A stretch of DNA of 64,000 nt, from assembly GCA_965205255.1 (NCBI GenBank), contig OZ242051.1, positions 1,054,001-1,118,000 of the forward strand, given 5' to 3'. Under the pieces are notes generated by a model. The model worked only from the letters and a program-made list of their open reading frames with translations, was not told the DNA's origin and did not search any database. Shown piece by piece: positions 1 to 9,130 of this stretch. The position numbers were made by a program, and so were the translations under genes. This DNA is from G965205255 sp965205255. Lineage in GTDB: Bacteria > Pseudomonadota > Gammaproteobacteria > Pseudomonadales > Endozoicomonadaceae. The first letter of the stretch is position 1. The number at the start of each line of letters is the position of its first letter.

Positions 1-1
1 A

Positions 2-433
2 GCGGCAGCAGGAGGAGAAGCAGGAAAAGTAGAAGAAGAAATAGGAGTACCCCGCGATCTTATCATTGGTGACTCAGAGCAAATAGCCGAAGGTCCACAT
101 TATAAAATATATCACACGACGAGATCAAAAGTGTTTAAGGAGCTCAAACCCGGCACAGAGGATATGCTGTATAACCCAAAAAGAACCGCTCGTTTACTAA
201 ATGAACAAGAAGGCGTTGATGCTCTTGCATACACTAATGGAGTTTCGATGAGATATTTTGACATAGAAACTGATCAGGCAAGAGCACTTGCACATGCCAA
301 GGCATATGTGAAGGAAACGGGAAGATCAGTGGTGTATTCGGATCCAAGCGACTTTTCCACGACAGGGAAGCTTATTAATCCTACATATACTTTTCGTGCT
401 AACTCTCCTACAAACATATTCCCTAATTTTTAG
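2..433 (+). CDS. C-terminal end of a YD-repeat (RHS-like) protein, partial
   Basis: The reading frame is open to the left edge of the window, so only about 143 C-terminal residues are present and the start lies outside. It begins with an Ala/Gly/Glu-rich linker and continues into a compact domain with the landmarks VFKE, PKRTARLL, YFDIET and HAKAY. The same domain ends the 1904-residue YD-repeat protein at 43749-49463, with short stretches identical at the DNA level, so this is inferred to be the tail of a second, similar YD-repeat protein. The function of the domain is not recognised. The VFKE stretch is loosely like the lysine strand of a minimal kinase-like effector fold, but no catalytic motif is clear. 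No obvious immunity gene follows on this strand. Confidence 0.75.
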   Translation, partial: AAAGGEAGKVEEEIGVPRDLIIGDSEQIAEGPHYKIYHTTRSKVFKELKPGTEDMLYNPKRTARLLNEQEGVDALAYTNGVSMRYFDIETDQARALAHAKAYVKETGRSVVYSDPSDFSTTGKLINPTYTFRANSPTNIFPNF

Positions 434-689
434 CGCTGCTGTCAGATTAGCTTTGAGCTAAATTCAGCATCGTCAACTTATCTGAAGATTTGTGGTCATC
501 GTTAGTTCACCCAATAATAAAAGGACTTGCGATGATCACTCAATCACCCAAAGGTTAACGTTTTCCGGTTGGTATAATCGATTATTGTTTCTTCTGCCAA
601 GCACTGTTAACTTATCCTCTCTATACAACAAAAAGTCGTATCCTGCTTTTTCCAGACGCAAAGCTCCTGCTTTGAGGCTTGCTCCCAGA

Positions 690-1085
690 TAGCGAAAGCA
701 TGGCTTCAGGACTTCTCTTCTTTGTGCTGCGGGATGCGTATCGACCTACATCCACCGAGAAAAAGTTACGCATAATACCCGATAACTTCAGCATTCGGCG
801 ATCCGTCTTTTTGGTGGGGGTTTTGATAGGCTGATTATAACTGTGTAGCTTGTCTGTAACGATCACTCTGGGAGTAGGATTTGAACCCGAAAGCCTTTTA
901 GGAAAAAAATGGCAGTCTTTTTATTTCAGCGATTCTGGATAAATATATCCAGCTCATATCTTTCACTATCCACGGCACGCCAAAGGATATATCTAGTGCC
1001 ATTAATGCGAGTATTCATCTCATCCAAGTGCCATTTGTCACTGCACTTTTGTTCTCGCTTTTTAAAACTGAGGCCTTTTTTCTTA
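690..1085 (-). pseudogene. IS6-family transposase relic
   Basis: Read on the minus strand, fragments in different frames resemble an IS6-family DDE transposase: KWHLDEMNTRINGTRYILWR, then AVDSERYELDIFIQNR, a stop, and NKKTAIFF. After a frame change come PRVIVTDKLHSYN and a short TDRRMLKLSG piece. The gene has in-frame stops and deletions and cannot be active. It lies directly behind the YD-repeat tail, so the region downstream of that tail has been disturbed by insertion. A tRNA-like string near 870-890 is part of this coding relic. Confidence 0.6.
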
Positions 1086-1095
1086 TAGCCACTTG

Positions 1096-2244
1096 TTAGC
1101 TTTTGGTCAGCAGAAGGCTAGACCACCACTTATTGAGGACACCGTTGGCAAAATAATGAAATGTGTCCATTGATATTGGTAAATCTTCTGCTGACCATGT
1201 TCCTCCATAAGTACCGGTTGTAATCCCCCCCAAGCCTCCTTTTTCAATTGGACATTCTTCTCGTGATGTGGATTCCGGCGGAAAGCATAGAGGAGCAGGA
1301 AATGGCGTACCCCCATGTAATGCTTGCGAGCGATAGCCATATAATTTACCTAAGATTTTTCTAAAACTAGTTTTTGTCCATTCCACTCTACCGCGCTCTG
1401 GCGGCCTTTGTTCTGGTGCATCCGGCATAAATTTTAAACAGAAATTTGTGAATTTAGCGGTTGCACCTAGAGAGTCAATAATCATGTCTGCTACTTTTTG
1501 TACTAATTTATCACCTCCACTTTTGATGAGTACCTCTGCCAGATCAGGCTTTGAGGCTTTCAGTCGTTCAACTGGAGTGCCCTGCTCAGATGACCATTGA
1601 TTCGCAGCTGTTTCTAAGGATGAAATAAACATTAACCATGCTAACTCAGGCTCACTTTCAGCAAGCCATAGCGCATCCTGATACATTCTTGATGCTCTAA
1701 CTAACGCAACATATTGTTCTTCACTTAAACTCTTAAGAAGAAATAGATTTTCAAGTTCAGAAATATCTACATTTTTTTTAACAACACTAGGTAAAACAGC
1801 ACCGCCGATGCCTATATCAATAGTTGGTTTCTTCCCACTGGCAGACACTGGTATTCCAAACTTTTCATCAGACAAAAAGATTCTGGTTAAAGTTCCCGCC
1901 TTAAGGCGAATACCGAGTTTCAATGAAGCAAGAGCTGCTATCTCATCTTTAATCCCTCCACCATGATATCTGGATGTATCCGTTTTTACGCTGATTTCAT
2001 TCTGGCCATCAATATACATGAACATTCTGAGTGTGATTGCATCATAAATTAAACCCGGAACATCAGTGTTTCGGTCCCTTGAGTTCATACCAAGAAATTC
2101 ATATGGCCCTTTTCCGTTCTTAAACTCACTTATTGTGCAAGCATCAGAGTAGAGAGGGAATTCAGAAATAGAATATAGTTTTGAATCTTGTGAAAATTCT
2201 TTCATATTCCAGTAAGACAAAACACCAATAGGGTTTTCTGACAT
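1096..2244 (-). CDS. HEPN-motif protein, function unknown
   Basis: A 382-residue soluble protein with no signal peptide or membrane segment. The C-terminal half is helical and contains YGYRSQALHGG near residues 302-312. That is the R-x4-H motif of HEPN domains, here R305 and H310, which in many HEPN proteins is the RNase active site. The longer N-terminal part (about residues 1-180) is not recognised. The arrangement of a variable N-terminal region with a C-terminal HEPN motif recalls ApeA-like and other HEPN proteins in phage defence, but that role is inferred. No partner antitoxin is next to it, and IS6 relics lie on both sides. The start ATG at 2244 is followed by a continuous frame. Confidence 0.55.
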   Translation of the reverse strand: MSENPIGVLSYWNMKEFSQDSKLYSISEFPLYSDACTISEFKNGKGPYEFLGMNSRDRNTDVPGLIYDAITLRMFMYIDGQNEISVKTDTSRYHGGGIKDEIAALASLKLGIRLKAGTLTRIFLSDEKFGIPVSASGKKPTIDIGIGGAVLPSVVKKNVDISELENLFLLKSLSEEQYVALVRASRMYQDALWLAESEPELAWLMFISSLETAANQWSSEQGTPVERLKASKPDLAEVLIKSGGDKLVQKVADMIIDSLGATAKFTNFCLKFMPDAPEQRPPERGRVEWTKTSFRKILGKLYGYRSQALHGGTPFPAPLCFPPESTSREECPIEKGGLGGITTGTYGGTWSAEDLPISMDTFHYFANGVLNKWWSSLLLTKS

Positions 2245-2520
2245 GTTTTACTCAAATATTTGATAAAAAGATAACAATAGGTTATACGACTTCAATTCGC
2301 ATAATACACTACATGAAAATTGCACTATAAATTTAAATATTGGGGTAAAACAGATAATAAGATTATTTTTTATTGTCTTACCATATAATCATTAGTTCGT
2401 AGTAGCTTATATTGTATAAACTTTGCTTAATTTTATTTTTATCATATTTTAGCAGCAAGATAATGATAACGGTTGTTCTAGCATAATTATTTATTTAGCA
2501 TAGGGTACTACTTTTTAGTA

Positions 2521-2934
2521 TTGCCTTGTAAGCTAACTAACCAACAGTTGTGTTTTTATATGAGCTTACAACAACAATTCCAACAAATTATTCACACTAA
2601 ACACTATTTACTCAAAACCGAACAATCAGGCTTTATTGCAAAAGAGACTGTTGACTTTTATCTCTCTGCTATCCGCAATCAGAAAGTGGCCAAACGCTTT
2701 CTGAGTAAGACGTAAAATAGCATTAAACCTTATAAATATTCTAACACCTTAAACAACGACAAAGATAAGGCATGCAATCTTGCTCTTGGGTTTCAGTCAA
2801 AACTTGCAGCCTATGCCACCATCAAAGGATTTGAAGTGATGCGCATGTTCAGAAAAGGTCAAATTAAATTGTAGTATTACGGACAGAGTATTGCAGACGA
2901 AGTGCGTCTAGTGCAAAGCCAGTTCGTTTTCTAA
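2521..2934 (+). pseudogene. IS6-family transposase relic
   Basis: The frame reads SGFIAKETVDFYLSAIRNQK and VAKRFLSKT, hits a stop at about 2713, then continues as KPYKYSNTLNNDKDKA and, after an internal deletion, LGFQSKLAAYATIKGFEVMR and MFRKGQIKL with another stop. These blocks match the order of the catalytic and C-terminal parts of IS6-family transposases. The N-terminal third and the segment around the second Asp/Glu are missing, so it is dead. It is the second IS6 relic within 2 kb and lies on the opposite strand to the first. Confidence 0.55.
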
Positions 2935-3110
2935 TATAGAAAATGATGAAATAATCTTGCCTTAAACAATTTTTTGAAACAGAGTCTAATCTTCAGGTCA
3001 TTAAAAAACCGACGTATTGAGGTTGAATAAGTGCATCAGAATGGTTGTATATACTTGTACAACTACGTATTAGAACTATATTCCTAATGTTTTTTTTTGG
3101 AAATGTGGTA

Positions 3111-4679
3111 ATGACAATGCTGACAACCAATAAACTTAGCTGCCTGATAAATACCGCTCTCGCTTTGTTATTTGCTATAAGCTTGCCAACTTATGGAAAA
3201 ATAAAGCAAAAGCCCCCTGCTTTTTATTCAGATTCATCTGTAAATCGTTCGCCTGATTTTGAATGGCATCACATAGATAGCCCTTGGGATGCTCTGAAAA
3301 AAATAGAAGAATCTCCTGATTACTCGCACCTTACTGTTGAGGACTTACACAATATTTATTTTTATTACAAGCACCCTGAAAGCAGTGAAACCAGTCACTT
3401 TCCTGATCAAAGAACCTCTTTGCAGCAAATTGGTGCGATAAAACAGAGTGTAAAGCTTTATAGCGTAAAAGGACACTCGCCTTTTATTATTTTAATTAAA
3501 GGAATGGTTTATGATATTGAAAAAAGAAAAGAACATAATGAACAATTTCAGATACTGTATAATGCATTAATTCAGCCTGTAATCACCAGTGACATTGAGT
3601 TTTATCAAGGGCAAACGTTTGCTGACGCATTTCAGAATATCGGATTGGAAATTTGCAATTCATGGGATAATGGTAAGCAAAAATTATACAATGTACTAGG
3701 GTATTGCAAACAAACAATGCATCATACATCCATAAAAGTTGCCCGCTTATTTGGTATTAATATGGATGAGCATTATAGTAAAAGTGAGGGCATACACTGC
3801 GAATCATTAACTCAGCTACAAGCTGATATTCTAACCTTCCTGCTTCAGAAAAACGGCAACAAAAGGTTCCAGTATGTCTCTTATTCTTTCGATACAGATG
3901 TTGGCACAGATGCTGATACAGGCAGTTCCACAGGTGCAGGTTCATCCACAATAAGTTACAAGAGTATTTTTTTGTCAACTATGATACTCTTTGCCAATAT
4001 GTTTACTGGGGCTGAGGCTGCCAGTACACCTAACTCTGTTTTATTCGAGGGTATTTCTCCATCACCTCAGACGTTTAATCATATTTGCAGTGGAAAGGGT
4101 GCTTTCTATATTTGGCGGATTAACGGAAACGAAGTCGCTATTTTCAATGGTAGGGAAAGTATCGGCCATTCAATTGTTAATACATATAATGCAACAACTC
4201 TTGAGTTCAATGCAACATTATTATCAGCTGTTAGCTTTAATGGACAAAGTTTTAGGATCTCTAATATACAAACAAACAAGAGATTGTATACAGGCTCTGT
4301 ATTAACATGTGAAACAGATTTAGGTTCAGCAAGTGTTACTATGGGTGCCACACCAATGGAAGCAACCCCAAAACCTTCAGCCACTCCGCCTGCAGAGTCA
4401 GCATCAACCGGGGCAATAACTGATATAACAACAGAACCACAAGTGACAACAGAGTTGGGACATGGAGAAATTCCATTTTGTGTTACCGCTGAAGAACAGA
4501 TTAAAATGGCTGATGAAAGTCAAAATTGTACAGGTAGTCGTTTTTTTCCAATGTACTTTGGATCTGGTGTGGGTGTGGGCATGTCTATAGGTGTTTGTGC
4601 AACCCTCACAGTTGTTGGTGGAGCAATAATTCCGGTACTCTATTATAAAACAAAAAAAGGTGGAAATGACCTGACCTGA
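3111..4679 (+). CDS. secreted, C-terminally membrane-anchored protein with Ig-like segment
   Basis: I do not recognise this as a named family. Numbering from the ATG at 3111 (522 residues; a weak GGAAA lies upstream, and an in-frame TTG at 3045 would add 22), residues 1-29 form a signal peptide. A unique region to about 270 follows, with a Gly/Ser/Thr/Asp linker. A second signal-like hydrophobic stretch spans 284-303 and ends in AEA. Residues 310-412 look like a short beta sandwich with C326, W335 and C400 spaced roughly as in Ig-like domains. Next come a Thr/Pro/Ser-rich stalk (415-450), a hydrophobic anchor (485-511) and a short KTKKGG tail. The layout imitates a eukaryotic type I surface receptor. 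Host interaction is an inference. Confidence 0.5.
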   Translation: MTMLTTNKLSCLINTALALLFAISLPTYGKIKQKPPAFYSDSSVNRSPDFEWHHIDSPWDALKKIEESPDYSHLTVEDLHNIYFYYKHPESSETSHFPDQRTSLQQIGAIKQSVKLYSVKGHSPFIILIKGMVYDIEKRKEHNEQFQILYNALIQPVITSDIEFYQGQTFADAFQNIGLEICNSWDNGKQKLYNVLGYCKQTMHHTSIKVARLFGINMDEHYSKSEGIHCESLTQLQADILTFLLQKNGNKRFQYVSYSFDTDVGTDADTGSSTGAGSSTISYKSIFLSTMILFANMFTGAEAASTPNSVLFEGISPSPQTFNHICSGKGAFYIWRINGNEVAIFNGRESIGHSIVNTYNATTLEFNATLLSAVSFNGQSFRISNIQTNKRLYTGSVLTCETDLGSASVTMGATPMEATPKPSATPPAESASTGAITDITTEPQVTTELGHGEIPFCVTAEEQIKMADESQNCTGSRFFPMYFGSGVGVGMSIGVCATLTVVGGAIIPVLYYKTKKGGNDLT

Positions 4680-5196
4680 GCTTTTCAATATCTGGCTTGT
4701 ATTAAAGAATTAGTCAGAAGGATTAATCTTTCTACCTTAAAAGCTCTCAAGCTGTTGATTGCATAACAGTTCGATTCTTGGGAAATCCTTTCTGTTTCTT
4801 CTATTTCAAAAAGGGTGCTCACAAGTAAAAGTATATAAAAAATTGCATCAAGCTAATATTTAAACCTCTTTTACCCTCAACCCCAAAGGAACAGGGGCTT
4901 CCATGGAATGGAGACTTCTTGTTAAACGTATGGGTGATTAAATTACTCATACTTTAACTATATCTTCATTCCTGCATCAGACATAATAAACTATACACTA
5001 CCTCTGACGCAGGCAGATTGCGCCCGAAACAAGCTAAACAACCTAGAATCGGGGTAAAAAAGAGTATTTTTTGAAATTTTTTTTCAACCTAAACAAGTAT
5101 AAGTGTTTATTGCCGCCTCAAATTTATTTTTTGCGCAGATTTCAATAGCCCCTGAAGATACTTAGGCCGGATTTATTGCTATGCAGTTATATAGGG
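4680..5196. other. non-coding spacer, no gene seen
   Basis: About 500 bases of AT-rich sequence between the Ig-like protein and the knottin-like peptide gene. Reading all frames I see only short stop-interrupted ORFs, no tRNA-like fold and no recognisable transposase fragment. Confidence 0.4.
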
Positions 5197-5427
5197 CTAA
5201 GTTCCGTAATCACAAATATGATCACCACAGCCGGCTATACAACAATCCCAGTCCCAGTGACAATCCCCTCCTTTTGGGATACAACCTTTAAAGCCCATAG
5301 GATAAAGCAGTTGAAGAGGATTATTTGCATTAATATAGGAGTTGGTATTTTTTAGTGTTGCACTATGGGCAACAATGGCACAGGTAAATAAAGTAACTGC
5401 ACACAGATTCATGATAATTTTTTTCAT
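5197..5427 (-). CDS. secreted Cys-rich peptide with knottin (ICK) cysteine pattern
   Basis: The ATG at 5427 is preceded by GAAGG at good spacing, giving 76 residues. Residues 1-22 (MKKIIMNLCAVTLFTCAIVAHSA region) are a clear Sec signal peptide. The C-terminal 29 residues hold six cysteines spaced C-x6-C-x5-CC-x3-C-x4-C. This is the inhibitor-cystine-knot pattern of conotoxins and spider toxins; omega-conotoxins have nearly the same spacing. Aromatic and acidic residues (HWDWD) sit in loop 2. The gene is monocistronic. Predicted fate is export and disulfide formation in the periplasm or outside. Function is unknown: toxin, antimicrobial, or protease inhibitor are all possible. I see the pattern, not a homologue. 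Confidence 0.65.
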   Translation of the reverse strand: MKKIIMNLCAVTLFTCAIVAHSATLKNTNSYINANNPLQLLYPMGFKGCIPKGGDCHWDWDCCIAGCGDHICDYGT

Positions 5428-5989
5428 AATAGCCTTCTTATTAGTTCTGTTTAAGCATTTTTTTATTTTGCATATATACAATATCCGGGGTTATTCCGGT
5501 TTTTTGTTATGTCATTTTTCTGATCTTATTGTTCTGTCCTGAAGCCTTCCGAGTATTACCTGTTATCTCTGATCTATCAACAAGTCATACAAGCATGTTC
5601 TGACAAAAGTAAGAAACAGATTTAAGCATAAGCGATAATAAGCATATTTTGAGTCAAAAAAAACTCAATAAGTATTGTTGTTTATTCTGGCTTGTATTTT
5701 ATTGTAGTATTTGTGGATTTTGTTTTTTTTTCTTATTTTGATACCGGTATGACACGGTTAACATATACTATTTTTGTCTATTACGTCTGCAGAAATACTT
5801 TAATTTTTTTTAAAAGCAGGCAAGCCGGTGTTGACGGTGCCAATTTTCTCTATGACAATGGGTCAAAGAAAACCTTTGTTATTATTTGAGAAATCTTCAT
5901 AGCTTAAATCACGACAATTAATGCCTGGCTCAGGGGTGTCCCTAAGCCATTTATTAACTGGCACATTGATAAATAGCCTGAAATTTAAA
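5428..5989. other. AT-rich spacer, no convincing gene
   Basis: Contains short hydrophobic ORFs on the plus strand, for example 5692-5889, with no Shine-Dalgarno and a composition expected of T-rich DNA. The promoter of the knottin-like gene should lie just above 5427, but I cannot place its boxes with confidence. Confidence 0.35.
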
Positions 5990-7366
5990 CTATTTAGAGT
6001 CAGAATTATTATAGTTTTTCAGTTCAGCGAATTTGGCTGCCATGGTTGGATTCTTTTTGGTTAATTTTTTCACGGTGAGATCGTCAGCTTTGTTGTTAGC
6101 AAGGCGAAGGTTGTTTTCAGAACTAATAAGCGCATCTTTTGTTTTTTGAAGATGGTCAATAGTTTTGTCAATTTCCTTGATTGCTATTTTAAACTTCTTG
6201 GAAGCCAGCTCATAATTACGAGAAAATCCCGCCCTAAATGTATCAAGCTCATTTTCAAAGTTCGTGATATCAACGTTCTGCGCTTTTACAATAGCTAACT
6301 CATTTTTATATTTTAAAGAGTTCCGAGCTGCATTTTTCAACAGTGTAATCATTGGAATGAAAAACTGAGGTCGGATGACATACATTTTTTTATATCTGTG
6401 TGACACATCAATAATACCTGTGTTGTAGAGTTCATTGTCAGCCTCAAGAAGAGATACAAGAACAGCATACTCACACTTCTTATCATTACGGTTTTTATCT
6501 AGCTGTTTAAAGAAGTCTTCATTTTTCTTCTTAGTTGTTGTTTCATCACTTTCGTTTTTCATTTCGAACATAATAGACACGCTTTCAGTGCCAGACTCAT
6601 CTAGATCTTTAAATATGTAGTCTCCCTTACTACCAGTTTGTATGTCATTATCTTTTTCGAAATAAGCTTGTGGGAAAGCGGTTGCTCTAATACGATTAAA
6701 CTCTGTTTCACAATGACGCTCAAGCGTTTCACCAACCATTTTCGTTGAAAGGCGAGCTTTCATTTCGTGCAGATTATCAATTTCACGCTTCAGTCCTTTA
6801 ACTTGTGTTTCGTGTACCTTTTTGAGCGCTTCTTGGGCAAGCTCATTCTTTAGCCTATTCTGCTTAATGTCATTTTCCAGTTGATTGCGTCCCTTTTCTG
6901 CTTTACTAACAGCTTCGGCGATTGCATGCTTTTGAATAGATTCCTGAGCTTTGAGTTGTGACTTTAGTTCCTGAACTTCTGCCTTGTTTTCTGAAGAGGC
7001 TAACTTCAATGCAGCTTCTTTATCTTTGTTGACTTGATTCAGTTTGCTGGAGAGTTCATCACGTTCCTTTTCAATAGCCCTTAGTGCTTCACTCACAGCA
7101 AGTTCCTGAGAGACCTCAGTTGCTTTTAGTTTTCCCTTTAGTTCCTCATTCTCTTTGTCCTTGGCTGTTGCTAACTTCTGCATTTCATTTTTGACTTGTT
7201 CCTTGGCTAATTTAATGGCATTTGTCTTGTCTTTTTCAGCTAAATCAAGTCTCTTGTGCAATTGCTCCTCGAATGTTTTATCACGAACTTGTTTTATAAT
7301 ATCGGCATATCCGGCTTCATCAATTTTAAATGCTTTCTTGCAATTTGGGCATATGACTTCATTCAT
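5990..7366 (-). CDS. DUF2130 domain protein with long coiled coil
   Basis: The start is the ATG at 7366, preceded by AGGAAT; this gives about 458 residues. The protein opens with MNEVICPNCKKAF, one CxxC pair of the kind found at the N terminus of DUF2130 proteins. It continues into a Lys/Glu/Ala-rich coiled coil over about residues 40-210, then an alpha/beta region with VGETLERHCE, YFEKDNDIQTGSKGDYIF, and FEMKNESDE. Those are the conserved DUF2130 blocks, whose D...E..K arrangement resembles a PD-(D/E)xK nuclease core. No biochemical role is established that I know of. It is alone between two spacers and is not in an operon. Confidence 0.75.
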   Translation of the reverse strand: MNEVICPNCKKAFKIDEAGYADIIKQVRDKTFEEQLHKRLDLAEKDKTNAIKLAKEQVKNEMQKLATAKDKENEELKGKLKATEVSQELAVSEALRAIEKERDELSSKLNQVNKDKEAALKLASSENKAEVQELKSQLKAQESIQKHAIAEAVSKAEKGRNQLENDIKQNRLKNELAQEALKKVHETQVKGLKREIDNLHEMKARLSTKMVGETLERHCETEFNRIRATAFPQAYFEKDNDIQTGSKGDYIFKDLDESGTESVSIMFEMKNESDETTTKKKNEDFFKQLDKNRNDKKCEYAVLVSLLEADNELYNTGIIDVSHRYKKMYVIRPQFFIPMITLLKNAARNSLKYKNELAIVKAQNVDITNFENELDTFRAGFSRNYELASKKFKIAIKEIDKTIDHLQKTKDALISSENNLRLANNKADDLTVKKLTKKNPTMAAKFAELKNYNNSDSK

Positions 7367-7539
7367 GGTTTTATTCCTGTGTATACACAAACCAAATTAA
7401 AGTTCGGGTTTGATTTGTTGAAAATTATTATTAATTCAGCTAAAAAATCCTGGTTTTATTTTTTTCTCAGTGGATTTAAAAAAATCATTAATGGCACTTT
7501 TAAACTCCACCGCTGAACGAAAAAGAAACATTATTTCTT

Positions 7540-7690
7540 ACTGATTAATCCATCACCTTCCAGCACCGCTCTATTAGGTTCAGATTCGGGCTATAAGATA
7601 GCAAAAGGTGAATATCAATATTGAGATTTTCTGCATTGGAAAATTACTAATACTCATAAATATGACAGCTGACGGTCTTCTCATCAATAA
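7540..7690 (-). pseudogene. IS630-family transposase relic (C-terminal end)
   Basis: On the minus strand, near 7544-7640, the sequence reads NAENLNIDIHLLLSYSPNLN followed by LIERCWKVMD and a stop. The SPNLNLIE stretch is the last part of the DDE domain of IS630/Tc1-type transposases. Upstream coding sequence is broken by stops. It is a fragment only. Confidence 0.6.
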
Positions 7691-8200
7691 ACAATGCACG
7701 TGTAATTTAACGAGGACCCAGCCATCATCAACCCCAAGAATCACCTCGATGTGACCACCTATCCTTCAATTTTTTTTAGAACTGTAGCGTTTTAACGTTG
7801 ATGTTTGCTCGTGGGGTGAGAAGAATTTATGCATGAGCGCTATAATGCAACAATAGTAAAAAAACGACAACTATTTTTTTACAATACCCGCAATTTTATC
7901 TGATTTGTGTATATATCTACTCGTATTTTCTGTGGTTGCCAGACCTTTGAACCATTATTTTATCTGTGTTTAGATGACTAACCTTGTTTTCCCAGCTGTT
8001 CAACTTTTTTCGCAGGCATTTAAGCTTATCCCATTCATCCTCAACCAGTGCTTATCCATTGAGCTAACCCTCAACTTTATCTTTCCATTTGTACTTTGGA
8101 TACATGCTTGTCAGCATGTGTCTGATTCATACTAAACACCTTCATTCATTAAAAAATATTGTTTCTCAATTTAGTGCTCACCTCCATTATACCAGAACAG
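7691..8200. other. decayed spacer
   Basis: AT-rich sequence between the IS630 relic and a MITE-like repeat. No intact gene is visible; short ORFs lack ribosome binding sites. Confidence 0.35.
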
Positions 8201-8313
8201 TTAAAGGCGAAGTGACGAGTAATAGCCAGTTATTACAAGGAGCTTCAACGCATAACAACAAGATCAGATCAGAAAAGCAACCCAATAAGAAGTTAAAAGC
8301 AGGTGTTGGTATT
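8201..8313 (+). repeat. MITE-like dispersed repeat, truncated copy
   Basis: Carries the repeat's core (AGTGACGAGTAATA, a CTTCAACGCATAAC block, AAGATCA) and its right end AAGTTAAAAGCAGGTGTTGG. The left terminal repeat is not recognisable. It overlaps the 3' end of the GntR-type regulator gene. Confidence 0.6.
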
Positions 8314-9061
8314 AGAAGCAGGTTTTCGCATAAGTACTTCTTGAATGAAACTTATACTGGTATCTATCTGTTCTGACATAGGATGCTATGTAAGCTATCA
8401 CCTGCCTGTTTTCATCAAAACAAAATTTTTCGCTACACACAAGCGCAACACCTGGCTGTATATCTAGTTCTTCAGCAAGTTCAGGCCAAGCACCAGTTGC
8501 AGTCAGAATTTGCTCAAAAGAAGCAAAATGCACACCTGCCTTGATTAAAACATTCGACAGAATATTTTTATCAAAAGAAAATCCCTTGATTTTATTACCT
8601 GTATCTTCAGAAAAATAAGCATGTATACTGGCTATAGGGCCTTTTTTTGTTTCTCTTAATGCATGAAAATAAAACAATCGCTGCTTATCTTTTATTTTGG
8701 TTTTTTTCAACGTGCTGGCATATGGTTTTATAAAATCATTAAACTTTACTGTCATTACCGATTCTTGCAGAAAACTTATATCAATCTCAAACAAGGCATC
8801 GGTATTAAGTTTATGCTTATTCTCAGCTGATATTCCGGTAACAATACACTTGCGTCCCTGCTGACGTTGAATCAGCCCCTCTTTTTCCAGCTCATCTAAA
8901 GCTTTAATAATTGTTATACGGGAGACTTTATACTCCTTACACAGCTTTGCAACTGACGGGAGAGATTTACCTGAGAGTAACTGACCTTCCAAAAACTGAT
9001 GCTGTATGTCTAAAAAAACTTTTTTATAAAGTTTTGTGCGTTTAACAGAACTGTTATTCAT
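8312..9061 (-). CDS. GntR-family transcriptional regulator with UTRA effector domain
   Basis: The start chosen is the ATG at 9061 (MNNSSVKRTKLYKKVF, about 249 residues), which fits the usual 240 or so for this subfamily. ATG 9079 and the open frame to 9130 remain possible. Residues 10-75 form the winged-helix GntR domain (SVAKLCKEYKVSRITIIKAL, DELEKEGLIQRQQGRK). The remainder is a UTRA-like ligand domain (IASIHAYFSE, IAYIASYVRTDRYQYKF at the end). Such regulators sense small phosphorylated or amino-sugar metabolites, and in PhnF-type proteins respond to phosphonate uptake. The ligand cannot be read here, and no catabolic operon adjoins it. The C terminus runs into a MITE-like repeat. Confidence 0.8.
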   Translation of the reverse strand: MNNSSVKRTKLYKKVFLDIQHQFLEGQLLSGKSLPSVAKLCKEYKVSRITIIKALDELEKEGLIQRQQGRKCIVTGISAENKHKLNTDALFEIDISFLQESVMTVKFNDFIKPYASTLKKTKIKDKQRLFYFHALRETKKGPIASIHAYFSEDTGNKIKGFSFDKNILSNVLIKAGVHFASFEQILTATGAWPELAEELDIQPGVALVCSEKFCFDENRQVIAYIASYVRTDRYQYKFHSRSTYAKTCF

Positions 9062-9130
9062 ATTATTTACTAAATCCATGTAGCAGAGATTTACATTACA
9101 GATGTTTAATATACATCTGGTGCTAGACAT

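Noticed and set aside
860..895. tRNA-like 3' end (GGTTCAAATCC on the minus strand)
   Set aside because: The T-stem does not pair well and no other tRNA arms are present. The bases are part of the IS6 transposase relic, where they encode SNPTPRVIVTDKLHSYN.
5692..5889. 65-codon ORF between the knottin-like gene and the DUF2130 gene
   Set aside because: Phe/Val/Tyr-rich translation expected of T-rich DNA, and no ribosome binding site.
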